Shown in pieces: positions 8,377 through 17,438 of a stretch of DNA of 64,000 nt. Made by a program: the position numbers and the translations under genes. Source of the DNA: Massilia sp. PAMC28688 (GTDB lineage: Bacteria > Pseudomonadota > Gammaproteobacteria > Burkholderiales > Burkholderiaceae_D); the NCBI RefSeq assembly GCF_019443445.1, contig NZ_CP080378.1, positions 1,860,001 to 1,924,000 of the forward strand, written 5' to 3'. The first letter of the stretch is position 1, and every line of letters begins with the position of its first letter. The notes below the pieces were generated by a model. The model searched no databases. It had not been told where the DNA came from and was given only the letters and a program-made list of their open reading frames with translations.

Positions 8377-9705
8377 ATGCCGGCAGCGAGTCCCAGCACG
8401 ACGGTCAACCAGCATTACTTGAGCAAGGTCATGGGGCTGGCCGAGGTCATGGATGTGGCCGCCAGCGAAGACATTCTGGACCTGCGCGGCATGAAGCTGG
8501 TGGCCAAGGGTGCCCGCCTGACCCGCGCGCAGCAGGACACGCTTGGCCAGCACCGCTTGCGCCAGCCGCTGGAATCGGTGCTGGTGGCGGAAGGCGCGGC
8601 TGATCCGGCCACCATTGTTGCCCACGCCACCCGCATTCTCGATACCAGTGCGCCGCTGCGGCGCATCATCGGCGCCGTGCGCGGCGGCGGCCCCACGCCG
8701 CTGGCCTTGCTTGGCGCAATGCGCCTGGGTCAGGCCATGCGCATGATGCTGACCCTGGTCGAGCGCGGCGGCCCCCATGCCCTCGACCACAGCATTACCG
8801 TCAGCCTGCTGTCGGTCTGCATGGCCAAGCAACTGAACCTGGCGCCGGACGGCCAGATGATTGCCGCCCTGGCCGGGCTCCTGCACGACATTGGCGAGCT
8901 GTATATTGACCCGGCCTACCTCAAGCCGGGCAAGCGCTTGCTGCCGCACGAGTGGTCGCACCTGGTCGTCCATCCCCTGATTGGCCAGGTGCTGATCGGC
9001 GACCTGGAATCCTACCCGGCGGCAGTGGGGCGGGCTGTGGCAGAGCATCACGAGCGCGCCGACGGCACCGGCTATCCGCGCCAGCTGCACGGCAGGGAGC
9101 TCAGTGCGGCTGGCCAGGCCGTGGCCGTGGCGGAAATGATTTCCGGCGTCTTGCAGAAAGACTTGCCGCTGGAACGGGCTGAACTGGCTCTGAAAATCGT
9201 GCCCGGCGAATACGCCCACGATCTCTTGTCCGCCGTGTCCGGCGCGCTGCGCAGCCAGGAACAGGGCAGCGCGCCGGCTGCTCCGGGCCCGGCCGGCGAG
9301 GGCGTTGACACCCTGGGGCGCCGCATAGCCTGCATCCTGGAGGCCGGCCGCGTTCTACAGCGCAGCAAGGCGCCCAAGTCTGCGCGCGCAACGCAATTGC
9401 TGGACCGCACCATGGACCGGGTGGCAACCATTGAACGGGCCTTTGTCAGCACCGGCCTGGACTTTTATGCCCGCCACAGCCACGGCCTGCCCGATCCGGA
9501 CCGCAGCATGCTGTTTGAAAAAGATGTTGCGAGCCGCGAAATCCAGTGGCGCCTGCGCGATATTGCGCGCGACGTGGCCCTGCACTGCAGCGCCTCGGCC
9601 AGCGACATGGCGCTGTTCGCTTCGCTCATCTGCATGCTCGATGACGATACCAGTACGCCCGTGCCGGGCCTGCAGATTGGCGCGCAAAGCGCAGCGTCTG
9701 CCTAG
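8377..9705 (+). CDS. HD-GYP-type domain protein
   Basis: A 442-residue protein, ATG at 8377 after a GAAGG ribosome site. The central domain has the HD-GYP layout: H170-D171 in LLHDIGELYIDP, HPLIG, then H224-H225 in AEHHERADGTGYP. This family usually hydrolyses cyclic di-GMP. The residue after HDIG is Glu instead of the usual Lys, so activity should not be assumed. The first ~130 residues and a helical C-terminal ~140 residues resemble no domain I can name. No membrane segment is seen. Its TAG stop shares the palindrome CTAG (9702-9705) with the convergent PPK2 stop. Confidence 0.8.
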   Translation: MPAASPSTTVNQHYLSKVMGLAEVMDVAASEDILDLRGMKLVAKGARLTRAQQDTLGQHRLRQPLESVLVAEGAADPATIVAHATRILDTSAPLRRIIGAVRGGGPTPLALLGAMRLGQAMRMMLTLVERGGPHALDHSITVSLLSVCMAKQLNLAPDGQMIAALAGLLHDIGELYIDPAYLKPGKRLLPHEWSHLVVHPLIGQVLIGDLESYPAAVGRAVAEHHERADGTGYPRQLHGRELSAAGQAVAVAEMISGVLQKDLPLERAELALKIVPGEYAHDLLSAVSGALRSQEQGSAPAAPGPAGEGVDTLGRRIACILEAGRVLQRSKAPKSARATQLLDRTMDRVATIERAFVSTGLDFYARHSHGLPDPDRSMLFEKDVASREIQWRLRDIARDVALHCSASASDMALFASLICMLDDDTSTPVPGLQIGAQSAASA

Positions 9706-10544
9706 GAAATGGTGAGCCGGGCCAGCTCCTGGTCCGGCGCCGGGTACGCCAGCTCGAGCGCGCCGAGAATCTCCAGCAGCAGCGTGGACACCAGCAGGTT
9801 GCGGTGGGTCTTGGCATCGGCCGGGATGATGTACCAGGGCGCATGCTCGGCGTCGGTGGCAACGATGGCCTCTTCGTAAGCCTGGCGATACTCGTCCCAG
9901 CGCTTGCGCTGCACAATGTCGTTTTCGTCGAACTTCCACTGCTTTTCCGGGTCCGCAAGGCGGGCCTGCAGCCGCTTGCGCTGCTCATCGCTGGAAATAT
10001 GCAGGAACAGCTTGACGATCACGGTGCCCGTTTCAGCCAGCATGCGCTCGAAATCGCGGATGTGAGCCAGGCGGCGCCGGCACTCCGGCTCATCAATCTG
10101 ATGCTGCACGCGCGGCACCAGCACATCTTCATAATGGCTGCGGTTGAAGACCGCGATCTCGCCGGCCACCGGCACCTGCTGATGCACGCGCCACAGGAAG
10201 TCGTGCGCCGCCTCCACGTCGTTGGGCGCCTTGAACTGCACCGCCCGCACGCCCATGGGATTGAGCCGGCTGTACAGCGAACGCACCAGCCCATCCTTGC
10301 CGGACGTGTCCATCCCCTGCAACACGATCAGTACCTTGCGCCGGCGCTGGGCAAACAGCATTTCCTGCAGCCGGGCGATCTGCTCGGTCAGCCCGGCCGT
10401 AGCGTCGCGCTCGGCCTGCTTGATGTCATGGCGCGAACGCTTGTCGCGCCCATCCCTGGCGCGCAGGGGCGTGCGTGCGGCATCGTCGTCGCGCAGGCGC
10501 AGCTGTGGGCCGGCCCGCAGGCGTTCGCGCAGCGGCGCCGGCAT
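9702..10544 (-). CDS. Polyphosphate kinase 2 family protein
   Basis: A 280-residue PPK2-fold enzyme, transferring phosphate between polyphosphate and nucleotides. It shows Walker A GMDTSGKDG (residues 77-85), the FKAPN strand, the lid/Walker B region FNRSHYEDVLVPRV, and WKFDENDIVQRKRWDEY. These fit the single-domain PPK2 group that phosphorylates AMP/ADP using polyphosphate. An upstream ATG at 10577 exists, but the start at 10544 forms a TGATG stop-start overlap with the CoA-binding gene and loses no conserved sequence, so I chose it. The two genes are probably co-translated. Confidence 0.9.
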   Translation of the reverse strand: MPAPLRERLRAGPQLRLRDDDAARTPLRARDGRDKRSRHDIKQAERDATAGLTEQIARLQEMLFAQRRRKVLIVLQGMDTSGKDGLVRSLYSRLNPMGVRAVQFKAPNDVEAAHDFLWRVHQQVPVAGEIAVFNRSHYEDVLVPRVQHQIDEPECRRRLAHIRDFERMLAETGTVIVKLFLHISSDEQRKRLQARLADPEKQWKFDENDIVQRKRWDEYRQAYEEAIVATDAEHAPWYIIPADAKTHRNLLVSTLLLEILGALELAYPAPDQELARLTIS

Positions 10545-10960
10545 CAGCCCAGGGCCCTGTGTTCGATCTTCAGGCACTTGTCCATCACCACGTCAAGGCC
10601 TGCGGCCGCGGCCAGGTCGGCAGCCTCCTGGTTGACAATGCCGAGCTGCATCCACAGGCAGCGCGCGCCTGCCTCCACTGCGTCGCGGGCAATCGGCGCC
10701 ATGGCGTCGGCACTGCGGAAGCAGTCCACGATATCAATGGCGGTCCCAGGCGTGAGCGAAGCAGCAGCTTCTTGCAGGGTTGCAAACACAGGCTCGCCGA
10801 GGATCTGTTGGCCCGCATAGCTAGGGTTGACGGGAAGGATACGGTAGCCATGCTGTTGTAAATATGCCGCAACGCCGTGACTGGCCCGCTCGGGCTTGGC
10901 AGAGAGGCCGACCACTGCAATGATCGAACTTTCCTTGAGAATTTCTTGAACTGTTTTCAT
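10544..10960 (-). CDS. CoA-binding protein, YccU-like
   Basis: A 138-residue stand-alone CoA-binding Rossmann domain: SIIAVVGLSAKPERASHGVAAYL near the N-terminus, ILPVNP, and LWMQLGIVNQEAADLA. The family (YccU/CoA_binding_2) binds CoA or a similar nucleotide; its physiological role is undefined. It is the first gene of a two-gene unit with PPK2, joined by a TGATG overlap. Length is normal. Confidence 0.87.
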   Translation of the reverse strand: MKTVQEILKESSIIAVVGLSAKPERASHGVAAYLQQHGYRILPVNPSYAGQQILGEPVFATLQEAAASLTPGTAIDIVDCFRSADAMAPIARDAVEAGARCLWMQLGIVNQEAADLAAAAGLDVVMDKCLKIEHRALG

Positions 10961-11132
10961 AATGGGCGAGCAGGCAGAAGGGACTAAAAGATTAACAGAT
11001 TCACCAGTGCGACCGGCGCGGGTTTGAAACTGCCACCTCCCCCTGGTTGACCTGTATCATTCCGCGTCGTTAGGTAATCATTAATATTGCTGTCGCATCT
11101 ACTGCCGATCTTCCACCGAAAGGATTTCCCCC

Positions 11133-11783
11133 ATGTTTGCACTCCGCTCCCTGCGGCCACTTCTTGTGGCCGCCTCTCTCCTCTGCACCCCGCTGAGCCA
11201 GGCGCAGGTATCGGCCCAGACCGGCTCGGTCTATCTGGAAGCGGAATGGGGCAATCATGTGGGCTATGAACTCGACGGTCCCACCACCTGGATGCACGGT
11301 GTCGATGGCATCATGTATGGCAGCGACCACGTGTCGCGCGCTAACGATGGCGTCAACCTGTTCTTCGAGCGTGGCGACCAGCGCTGGCTGCTGCAATTCG
11401 TGGCGCCGGCCTTCGATCCGGCCAGTGGGGAGGCACCTGGCAATCCTTTGCGGGTGGGCCGGTACGACAATGTCATGGGAGACTGGCGCTTTGCCCCGAA
11501 GCACGCCGGCATGCTCATTTCCAGCCCCATGGGCGAAGTCTGGGACTGGTCAGGCTGGTTTAATGTGCGCGAAATTGCCTATGCCGACAATGGCGATCTG
11601 GCCCGTTTTGCCGTGGACTTTCGCCAGTACGATACGCTGGACCAGACCGGTCCCGCACTGATTGGCTCGCTGCGCTATAACAGCACGATCGGCATTCACG
11701 ATGTGCCGGAACCGGGCAGCGTCGCGCTGGTGCTGCTGGGCCTGGGGTTGACTGCCTGGTCGGTGCGGCGCCGCCGCGCCTGA
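11133..11783 (+). CDS. PEP-CTERM sorting-domain protein
   Basis: A 216-residue exported protein. It has a signal peptide (about residues 1-25) and ends with the exosortase sorting tail: VPEPGS, a hydrophobic helix VALVLLGLGLTAW, and an Arg-rich end. Such proteins are cut by exosortase EpsH/XrtA-type enzymes and usually associated with exopolysaccharide. The middle is rich in Asp, Gly and aromatic residues and matches no family I recognise. AAAGGA precedes the ATG. The presence implies an exosortase locus elsewhere in the genome. Confidence 0.88.
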   Translation: MFALRSLRPLLVAASLLCTPLSQAQVSAQTGSVYLEAEWGNHVGYELDGPTTWMHGVDGIMYGSDHVSRANDGVNLFFERGDQRWLLQFVAPAFDPASGEAPGNPLRVGRYDNVMGDWRFAPKHAGMLISSPMGEVWDWSGWFNVREIAYADNGDLARFAVDFRQYDTLDQTGPALIGSLRYNSTIGIHDVPEPGSVALVLLGLGLTAWSVRRRRA

Positions 11784-11796
11784 CGCAAGCGCTACC

Positions 11797-12597
11797 CTAG
11801 CGGTCGGCGAAAACGTCGTTCCAGCTCGGCTTTTCCGGCAGCTTGGTCAGGAAAGCCGCGTTGGCCTGTTCGATCTCGTTGATTTCATGCAGCACTTCCT
11901 TGGGAAAGCCGGCCCGCTTGCTGGCGCGGGTCTGCATCGATAGCGAGGTCAGGTAGTCTTCCAGATGGTTGGGTTCTTTGCAGAACATGCGGATGCGTTC
12001 CCAGACGTGCGGGTAGGCCGCCTTGGTGTGGCCGTGCGGCGCCAGCGCATCGAGCGCTTCCGGGGTGAGCGAGGTCGGGCGCGCGAACAGGATTTCGCTG
12101 TGCGGTCCCGCGAAGTCGGAATTGGGCGCTGCCATCATGGTTGCCGGGTCGGCATCGTTTTTCTTGACCGGGCCGGGCAGCACCACCGAGCCAAACAGGC
12201 GCATCATCTGTTCGCTGGTCGGGAGCTTTTGCTTGTCCCAGCAAAAATGCTTGATTCCTGCCCCCTTGAGCAGCTGGGCATTCGAGCCAGGACTCTGGTC
12301 GACCACGCCACCGGTCTTCAGTTCGATCACGCAGATGAGCGACAGGCGCGCATCGAATACCGCGTAATCGACCTTGCGGCCCACCAGGTATTCTTTTTCC
12401 GAGCGGCGCTGCTTGGTGTCGGTGCTGATCGGCGTCATCAGGGCGCGCAATTCCACATCCGGGAACACATAGCATTTGGGGAGCGCACGGCGCAGGCGGC
12501 CGTAGAACGCTTTCTGTTCGCTTCTGAAAAATGGCTTCTTGGTGAAGGCCGGTACGACTTCAGAGGCGGTGCTTTTCTTTAACAGACGCGACAACAT
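11797..12597 (-). CDS. DUF2726-type protein with a possible nuclease fold
   Basis: A 266-residue cytoplasmic protein. Residues about 20-120 resemble DUF2726: FRSEQKAFYGRLRRALPKCYVF, then KVDYAVFDARLSLICVIELKTGG. The Asp followed by Glu-Leu-Lys is the core of PD-(D/E)xK nuclease folds, so DNA or RNA cleavage is possible but unproven. The C-terminal half is not recognised. It is convergent with the PEP-CTERM gene (13-base gap). Confidence 0.6.
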   Translation of the reverse strand: MLSRLLKKSTASEVVPAFTKKPFFRSEQKAFYGRLRRALPKCYVFPDVELRALMTPISTDTKQRRSEKEYLVGRKVDYAVFDARLSLICVIELKTGGVVDQSPGSNAQLLKGAGIKHFCWDKQKLPTSEQMMRLFGSVVLPGPVKKNDADPATMMAAPNSDFAGPHSEILFARPTSLTPEALDALAPHGHTKAAYPHVWERIRMFCKEPNHLEDYLTSLSMQTRASKRAGFPKEVLHEINEIEQANAAFLTKLPEKPSWNDVFADR

Positions 12598-12708
12598 GGC
12601 GGTGGCATTTACAAGAGGAACGGGTTGCTAGTGTCTAATTTCTTTGCAATGAACACAAGATAAAAATGATAAAAGACGCCACAGCCGTTGTGTAAATGTA
12701 AAACATGG

Positions 12709-13266
12709 TCACGGATTGGCGCGCGGGCTACGCTTGTCCGCGCTGCCTGCTCTGGCCTGGGCCCCGGCCAGCAAGGGGAATGGATTGATGGCCCCTCCGG
12801 CTCCATAGACGCCATAGTGCAGGTGCGGCGGCGTGCTGGCGGCATTGCCCGTATTGCCCACATAGCCCAGCAGCGACCCGGCCTGCACGCGCTGCCCGGG
12901 CTTGATGTCGGCAATGCGGTCGAGGTGGGCGTAGTAATGGCGCTGGTTGCCCGGCCCCATGACCCACACCACCTTGCCGCCCAGATTGGTTTCCTCGATG
13001 CGCAGGATGATGCCCTCCACGGAGGCGCGGACCGGCGTGCCCCGTGCCGCAAAGATGTCGATGCCTTCATGGCGGCGGCTGGACGTCCGGAACGCTTGCC
13101 AGGTATCGCGCAATTGGCGCACCTCAACTCCCTCGACAGGCATGTTCAACGATGACGGAAGCGGCATGGACGCCAGGCGAAATCCGTACAGGGCCAGGCT
13201 CAGCCACGGGTAGGCGGCATAAGCCAGGGCGCAAAACAGGATCAGCACAACAAGACGTCGGAACAT
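12709..13266 (-). CDS. M23 family metallopeptidase
   Basis: A 185-residue LytM-type peptidase with an N-terminal membrane anchor or signal (residues 1-30). Zinc ligands are visible: His and Asp in RRHEGIDIFAARGTPV and the HLH of PPHLHYGVY, with YYAHLDRIADIKPGQRV between. Such enzymes cut peptidoglycan cross-links or act as divisome activators; all ligands are present, so an active endopeptidase is likely. It stands alone, preceded by 150 bases shared with the divergent CPBP gene. Confidence 0.9.
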   Translation of the reverse strand: MFRRLVVLILFCALAYAAYPWLSLALYGFRLASMPLPSSLNMPVEGVEVRQLRDTWQAFRTSSRRHEGIDIFAARGTPVRASVEGIILRIEETNLGGKVVWVMGPGNQRHYYAHLDRIADIKPGQRVQAGSLLGYVGNTGNAASTPPHLHYGVYGAGGAINPFPLLAGAQARAGSADKRSPRANP

Positions 13267-13417
13267 GAGGCGGCATATCAGGAGGAAAAAGATGCAGTCT
13301 ACCCTCGATCAACAAAATATACATAAGCACTTATGTATTGTGATAGCATGTGTCTGAGGCGCTTGGGATGATTCCCTTGCCGCTGGCAACAAGCCCACAT
13401 CTCACTACAGGTGCCAC

Positions 13418-14263
13418 ATGACCGCTGTACTTAACCCCGCCGCCGTCAAACCCGGCCTGCGCACGCGCCTCATGGCGCATCCTTTCATCCAGGCCGTCCT
13501 GGGCATCGTGCTCACCTTTGCTGCCGTTCCCCTGACCATGATCACCGTGTCCGTGCTCGTGGAAAAGCCGTATCGCGTGGTATGGCCACAGCTGCTGGCG
13601 GCGGTGCTGGTCTGGTTTGGCTACCGCTTCTACGTGCGCCGCATCGAAAAGCGGGAGCCTGTGGAACTTGCCACGCGGGGCATGGGGCGGGAACTGGGCG
13701 CGGGTCTGCTGATGGGCTCGGCGCTGGTCAGCGTGACCTTCGCCCTGCTCTGGATGCTTGGCGCCTACCGGTTTGACGGCATGAACCCACTGTCAGGCGC
13801 GCTGCTGCTGCCGCTGGCCGAACTGCTGCTGGTGGGGCTGGCGGAAGAGCTGATGTTCCGCGGCGTCATCTTTGGCGTGGCGCACCGTGCACTGGGCACC
13901 AGGTGGGCAATCGTGATCTCGTCGGCAATCTTTGCCCTGGGCCACCTGCCCAATGAGGGCGTGTCGATGCTTGCCGTGGCCGCCCTGGTTGCCTACGGCG
14001 TGCTGCAGGCTGCCCTGTACCTCAACACCCGCCGTTTGTGGGTCTGCATCGGCACGCACATCGCATGGAACTACTGTGTGGGCCAGGTGTTTTCGTCGGT
14101 CGTGTCGGGCCACGCCAGTGATGCAGGCTTGCTGCGCGGCCAGTTCATGGGCGACGCTCTGCTGACAGGCGGTGCATTCGGCGTGGAAGGCTCTCTGGTG
14201 ACGGTTCTGCTCATTGCATGCGTGGCGGCATGGGTCCTGCACAGCCGCCGCCCCAGGGCTTGA
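13418..14263 (+). CDS. CPBP family intramembrane metalloprotease
   Basis: A 281-residue protein with about seven membrane helices. Motif 1 EELMFR (E143, E144, R148), motif 2 FALGHLPNEG, and motif 3 GTHIAWN give the Glu/His/Asn active-site set of CAAX prenyl protease and bacteriocin-processing (Abi/CPBP) enzymes. Role unknown; relatives process prenylated proteins or give immunity to peptides. No peptide gene was found beside it. Confidence 0.87.
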   Translation: MTAVLNPAAVKPGLRTRLMAHPFIQAVLGIVLTFAAVPLTMITVSVLVEKPYRVVWPQLLAAVLVWFGYRFYVRRIEKREPVELATRGMGRELGAGLLMGSALVSVTFALLWMLGAYRFDGMNPLSGALLLPLAELLLVGLAEELMFRGVIFGVAHRALGTRWAIVISSAIFALGHLPNEGVSMLAVAALVAYGVLQAALYLNTRRLWVCIGTHIAWNYCVGQVFSSVVSGHASDAGLLRGQFMGDALLTGGAFGVEGSLVTVLLIACVAAWVLHSRRPRA

Positions 14264-14361
14264 CGGCCCATGTCTTCCCGGGGCGACGGCCCGCGACGCC
14301 TATCACTATCCTTTTACTGTTGAGAAATTGCGCCACGGCCCGGATTCGGGCGGCGTAGGCG

Positions 14362-14751
14362 TCAAGCATAGTGCTCTGCGTCCGGCGGTGGCTGCACCCA
14401 GCCATGCTTGCGCTCTTCATAGACTGAGACGGCCGGCGCCGGAAACGTGGGGTCGGCGAAGGCGCCTACCGGTATCATGATGAATTCTTCCAGACCCTCG
14501 GCCTGATAGAAGACCGTGGCGCCGCAACGGGGACAGAAGTGAAACGTCGCGCTTGATCCCGAGTCGCCGGCAATGGCAAACGTGGTCGCGGTGCCGGACG
14601 TCGCGACATCTTTGCGGGCAAACCGTGCCTGCTGTGCGAACGGGCCGCCTGTGCGGCGCTGACAATTGAGGCAGTGGCAAATCGACACGCGAACCGGCTC
14701 GCCGTCCACCTGCGCCGTCAGCTGACCACAGCTGCAAGAGGCAATGCGCAT
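14362..14751 (-). CDS. GFA family protein
   Basis: A 129-residue zinc-binding protein of the glutathione-dependent formaldehyde-activating enzyme (GFA) fold. Cys clusters are in order: CSCGQL, CHCLNCQRRTG and CPRCGA, enough for two zinc sites. The name derives from Gfa of Paracoccus, but most members have no demonstrated activity. I chose the ATG at 14751 (MRIASCSCGQL), since homology begins there; an earlier ATG at 14784 would add 11 unconserved residues. Confidence 0.87.
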   Translation of the reverse strand: MRIASCSCGQLTAQVDGEPVRVSICHCLNCQRRTGGPFAQQARFARKDVATSGTATTFAIAGDSGSSATFHFCPRCGATVFYQAEGLEEFIMIPVGAFADPTFPAPAVSVYEERKHGWVQPPPDAEHYA

Positions 14752-15103
14752 ATATGCTCCTGAATCGAAGAGGGTAACGCGCACATGATATCCCGGCAGA
14801 CGACCTCCATCGAAGGGGCCGGAGCTGAAGCGCCGCTTGCTGAACCGCCCGCACTCGCGGCACGTTCCTTCGGCAAGTTTTCCTTCTCACGCCTCGCCTG
14901 CACCGGATGCCACTGTGGTGTTTTCGGCATTCTTGCCACAGCCTTTGTGCTGATTCTTTGCCCCACTTGCAGAAACAGGACGAACCGCCGTGATCGGCCC
15001 TCAGCCCTGCCCTGACGGGGTTTCGTCCGCGCTATAGTGGCTCGCCTGAAGGCCTTCAGCACGCGCATCCGCGCCCCAATACGCAACAACAAGGAGCAAG
15101 ACA
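14752..15103. other. 352-base gene-free stretch upstream of the collagenase
   Basis: I see no convincing gene. A 76-codon plus-strand frame (14785-15015) has no ribosome site and no recognisable sequence. A TATAGT at about 15031-15036 could be a -10 for the collagenase gene, but the -35 is poor. The collagenase start has an AAGGAG ribosome site about 8 bases upstream of its ATG. Confidence 0.4.
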
Positions 15104-17341
15104 ATGATTCACGCACGCACCTACTCCGTGCTGAGCGGCCTGTTAGCCTGCCTGAGCGCATCTGCCATCGCCGCACCTGCTGGCCATGACGGCCTGCAGC
15201 TCAAACGATTGCAACAGGCGCAGCCGCCCCACCAGCGCCAGATCCTCCCCCCGACGGTGGAACAGTCGCGCTATCAGCTGCCGCCCACCAACAAGCCCCG
15301 CTACGACCTGCTGCCGCGCGACGGCCAGCGCATGCAGGCCATGGCAGCCACGCCCGCGTGCAAGAACATGGACACGCTGGCCTCCTACAGCGGGGCGGCA
15401 CTGGCCGACTATGTCGCGCGCCTGCCTGATTACGAATGCACCTATCCGCTGTTTGGGCTGACGGCCTCGCAGGCCGCCCGCGTTTATTCCAATGCCAACA
15501 TGAACGCCGTGGTGGCGCGCTTCAGTGCCGAGGCCGGCAGCTACAATGCCAGCACCGGTGCGGTGGCCAATCTCGCGCTTTACCTGCGCGCCGGCTATTA
15601 CCTGGCTAGCGGCAGCGTCATCCCGGCGCTGCCGGCCGCACACACGACAGCGCTGCGCGCCCCGATCTGGCGCCTGGTGGAGGGCAGCGCCCTGTACCGG
15701 CCCAATCCGGTGGCAAGCACTACAGCCGGTGAGACAATCCGGCTGATCACCAATATGCACGATGAGGCTTACTATCTGCCGAGCATGAAGCGCCTCGTCA
15801 CGCGTTTTACCAATACGGCCACCAGGCCTTCCGCGGCTGACGCTCTGAAGGACAGTAGCGCGGCAGGTGGCTTCACTTCGGCGCTCACCGTCATTTTCTA
15901 CGCGCATTCACGTCCCGACGGCAAGGCCGTGCTGGCGTCCGATGCCAGCTATCCAGCGGCGCTGCACAATTTCGTTACGCGCAATAAGGCCGCCCTGCTC
16001 GCCTCCACCGTGTCCTACCAGCTCACCGACGCCGCCAATGAAGCCTACCGCTTCATGCAGCACGCCCAGCTCAAGCCCGCGGTTCGCCCCATGATCGAGG
16101 CCACACTGGCCAGCAGCAGCATGACCGGTGCCGACAGCGGCCTGTGGCTGGCGGCAGCGTCGGCCGTGAAGTACTACGACAATGCCAACTGCGCCTCTTA
16201 CGGTACCTGCGACTACGCTTCCAGGCTGGCCAACGTGGTCCTCAAAGTGAGCCACACCTGCAGCCCCAGCCTGCGCATTCGCGCGCAGGACATGACGCTG
16301 GCGCAGCTCCAGGAATCGTGCGCCACGCTGGCCAAAGGCGACAGCTACTTCCACGAGATGCTGCAGACCAACCGCGTGCCGGTGGCCAATGACCGCAACA
16401 CCACGCTGGAACTGGTGGTGTTCGACGACTTCGCCAATTACGCCAAATACGCATCTGTCATCTACGATATCGACACCAACAATGGCGGCATGTACCTGGA
16501 GGGCGACCCATCGGCAGCCGGCAACCAGGCGCGCTTCATTGCCCATGAAGCGTCGTGGCTGCGGCCCGTGTTCAAGGTGTGGAATCTGGAGCACGAATAC
16601 GTGCACTACCTCGATGGCCGCTTCAACCTGGCAGGTGACTTTGGCGCTTCGGTGGCCAAGCCAACGGTGTGGTGGATCGAAGGGATCGGCGAATACCTCT
16701 CGCTCAAGAACGACAACCAGGCGTCCATCGACGTGGCGCGCAGGGGCACTTACAAGCTGAGCCAGATTTTCGGCAATACGTACTCGATGGCCGATTACAC
16801 CGATCGTGCCTACCGGTGGGGTTACATGGCCACCCGGTTCATGAACGAGCGCCATCGCCGCGATGTCGACTCGGTGCTGGCGCGCTTTCGCGTGGGCGAC
16901 TACGACGGCTACCAGAACTACATGAACTATATCGGCACCCGATATGACAATGAATTCGCTGCGTGGGTACAAAGCGCCACCACGGCAGGCACGCCGCCGC
17001 TGCCGGTGGTGACGCTGCCGGCATGCACGTCCACCAGTCAGCTGGGCCGCAACTGTTCGATCAACAACTTCGCCTCGTCCAGCCAGAGCTATGCCTACAT
17101 CATGCTGCCTCCAGGGGCCAAAAACCTGCGTTTGTTCACCAGCGGCGGAACCGGCAATGTGGACCTGTATGTGGGGCTCGACCGCTATCCGAGCACGGCC
17201 TCGTACACAGCCGCATCACGCAATGCGGGCAATGGCGAAAGCGTGAGCATCCCGGCGCCCGCCTCCGGCCGCTGGTACTACATCATGCTCAAGGGCGAGC
17301 CAGGCTTTTCTGGTGTGAGCCTGAGCGCGACCTACGACTAG
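15104..17341 (+). CDS. M9 family microbial collagenase with PPC domain
   Basis: A 745-residue secreted zinc protease. A signal peptide (about 1-25) is followed by a Gln/Pro-rich pro-region, the M9N activator module (about 85-380) and the peptidase module with H497-E-Y-V-H501 and the third zinc ligand Glu526 in WWIEGIGEY, spaced as in clostridial ColG. Residues about 650-745 form a PPC (pre-peptidase C-terminal) domain beginning CSINNF and ending SGVSLSATYD, typically linked to secretion and substrate contact. It should degrade collagen or similar extracellular protein. Monocistronic; a strong hairpin follows. Confidence 0.93.
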   Translation: MIHARTYSVLSGLLACLSASAIAAPAGHDGLQLKRLQQAQPPHQRQILPPTVEQSRYQLPPTNKPRYDLLPRDGQRMQAMAATPACKNMDTLASYSGAALADYVARLPDYECTYPLFGLTASQAARVYSNANMNAVVARFSAEAGSYNASTGAVANLALYLRAGYYLASGSVIPALPAAHTTALRAPIWRLVEGSALYRPNPVASTTAGETIRLITNMHDEAYYLPSMKRLVTRFTNTATRPSAADALKDSSAAGGFTSALTVIFYAHSRPDGKAVLASDASYPAALHNFVTRNKAALLASTVSYQLTDAANEAYRFMQHAQLKPAVRPMIEATLASSSMTGADSGLWLAAASAVKYYDNANCASYGTCDYASRLANVVLKVSHTCSPSLRIRAQDMTLAQLQESCATLAKGDSYFHEMLQTNRVPVANDRNTTLELVVFDDFANYAKYASVIYDIDTNNGGMYLEGDPSAAGNQARFIAHEASWLRPVFKVWNLEHEYVHYLDGRFNLAGDFGASVAKPTVWWIEGIGEYLSLKNDNQASIDVARRGTYKLSQIFGNTYSMADYTDRAYRWGYMATRFMNERHRRDVDSVLARFRVGDYDGYQNYMNYIGTRYDNEFAAWVQSATTAGTPPLPVVTLPACTSTSQLGRNCSINNFASSSQSYAYIMLPPGAKNLRLFTSGGTGNVDLYVGLDRYPSTASYTAASRNAGNGESVSIPAPASGRWYYIMLKGEPGFSGVSLSATYD

Positions 17342-17348
17342 GCGCTGT

Positions 17349-17382
17349 CCTGGCCGGCGTGGCGATTGCCTCGCCGGCCAGG
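17349..17382 (+). terminator. Strong hairpin after the collagenase gene
   Basis: CCTGGCCGGCG (17349-17359) and CGCCGGCCAGG (17372-17382) form a perfect 11-bp stem with a 12-base loop, 7 bases after the stop. There is no U tract, so it may be a Rho-assisted terminator or a 3'-stabilising hairpin. Confidence 0.5.
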
Positions 17383-17438
17383 AATGCGAAGAACGGCGGG
17401 ACCGATGGCCGAACAGGCATAAGTATGAATAATGCAAT

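Noticed and set aside
14785..15015. A 76-codon plus-strand frame with a CxxC-like end
   Set aside because: No ribosome site, no family resemblance, and no conserved pattern; kept as gene-free sequence.
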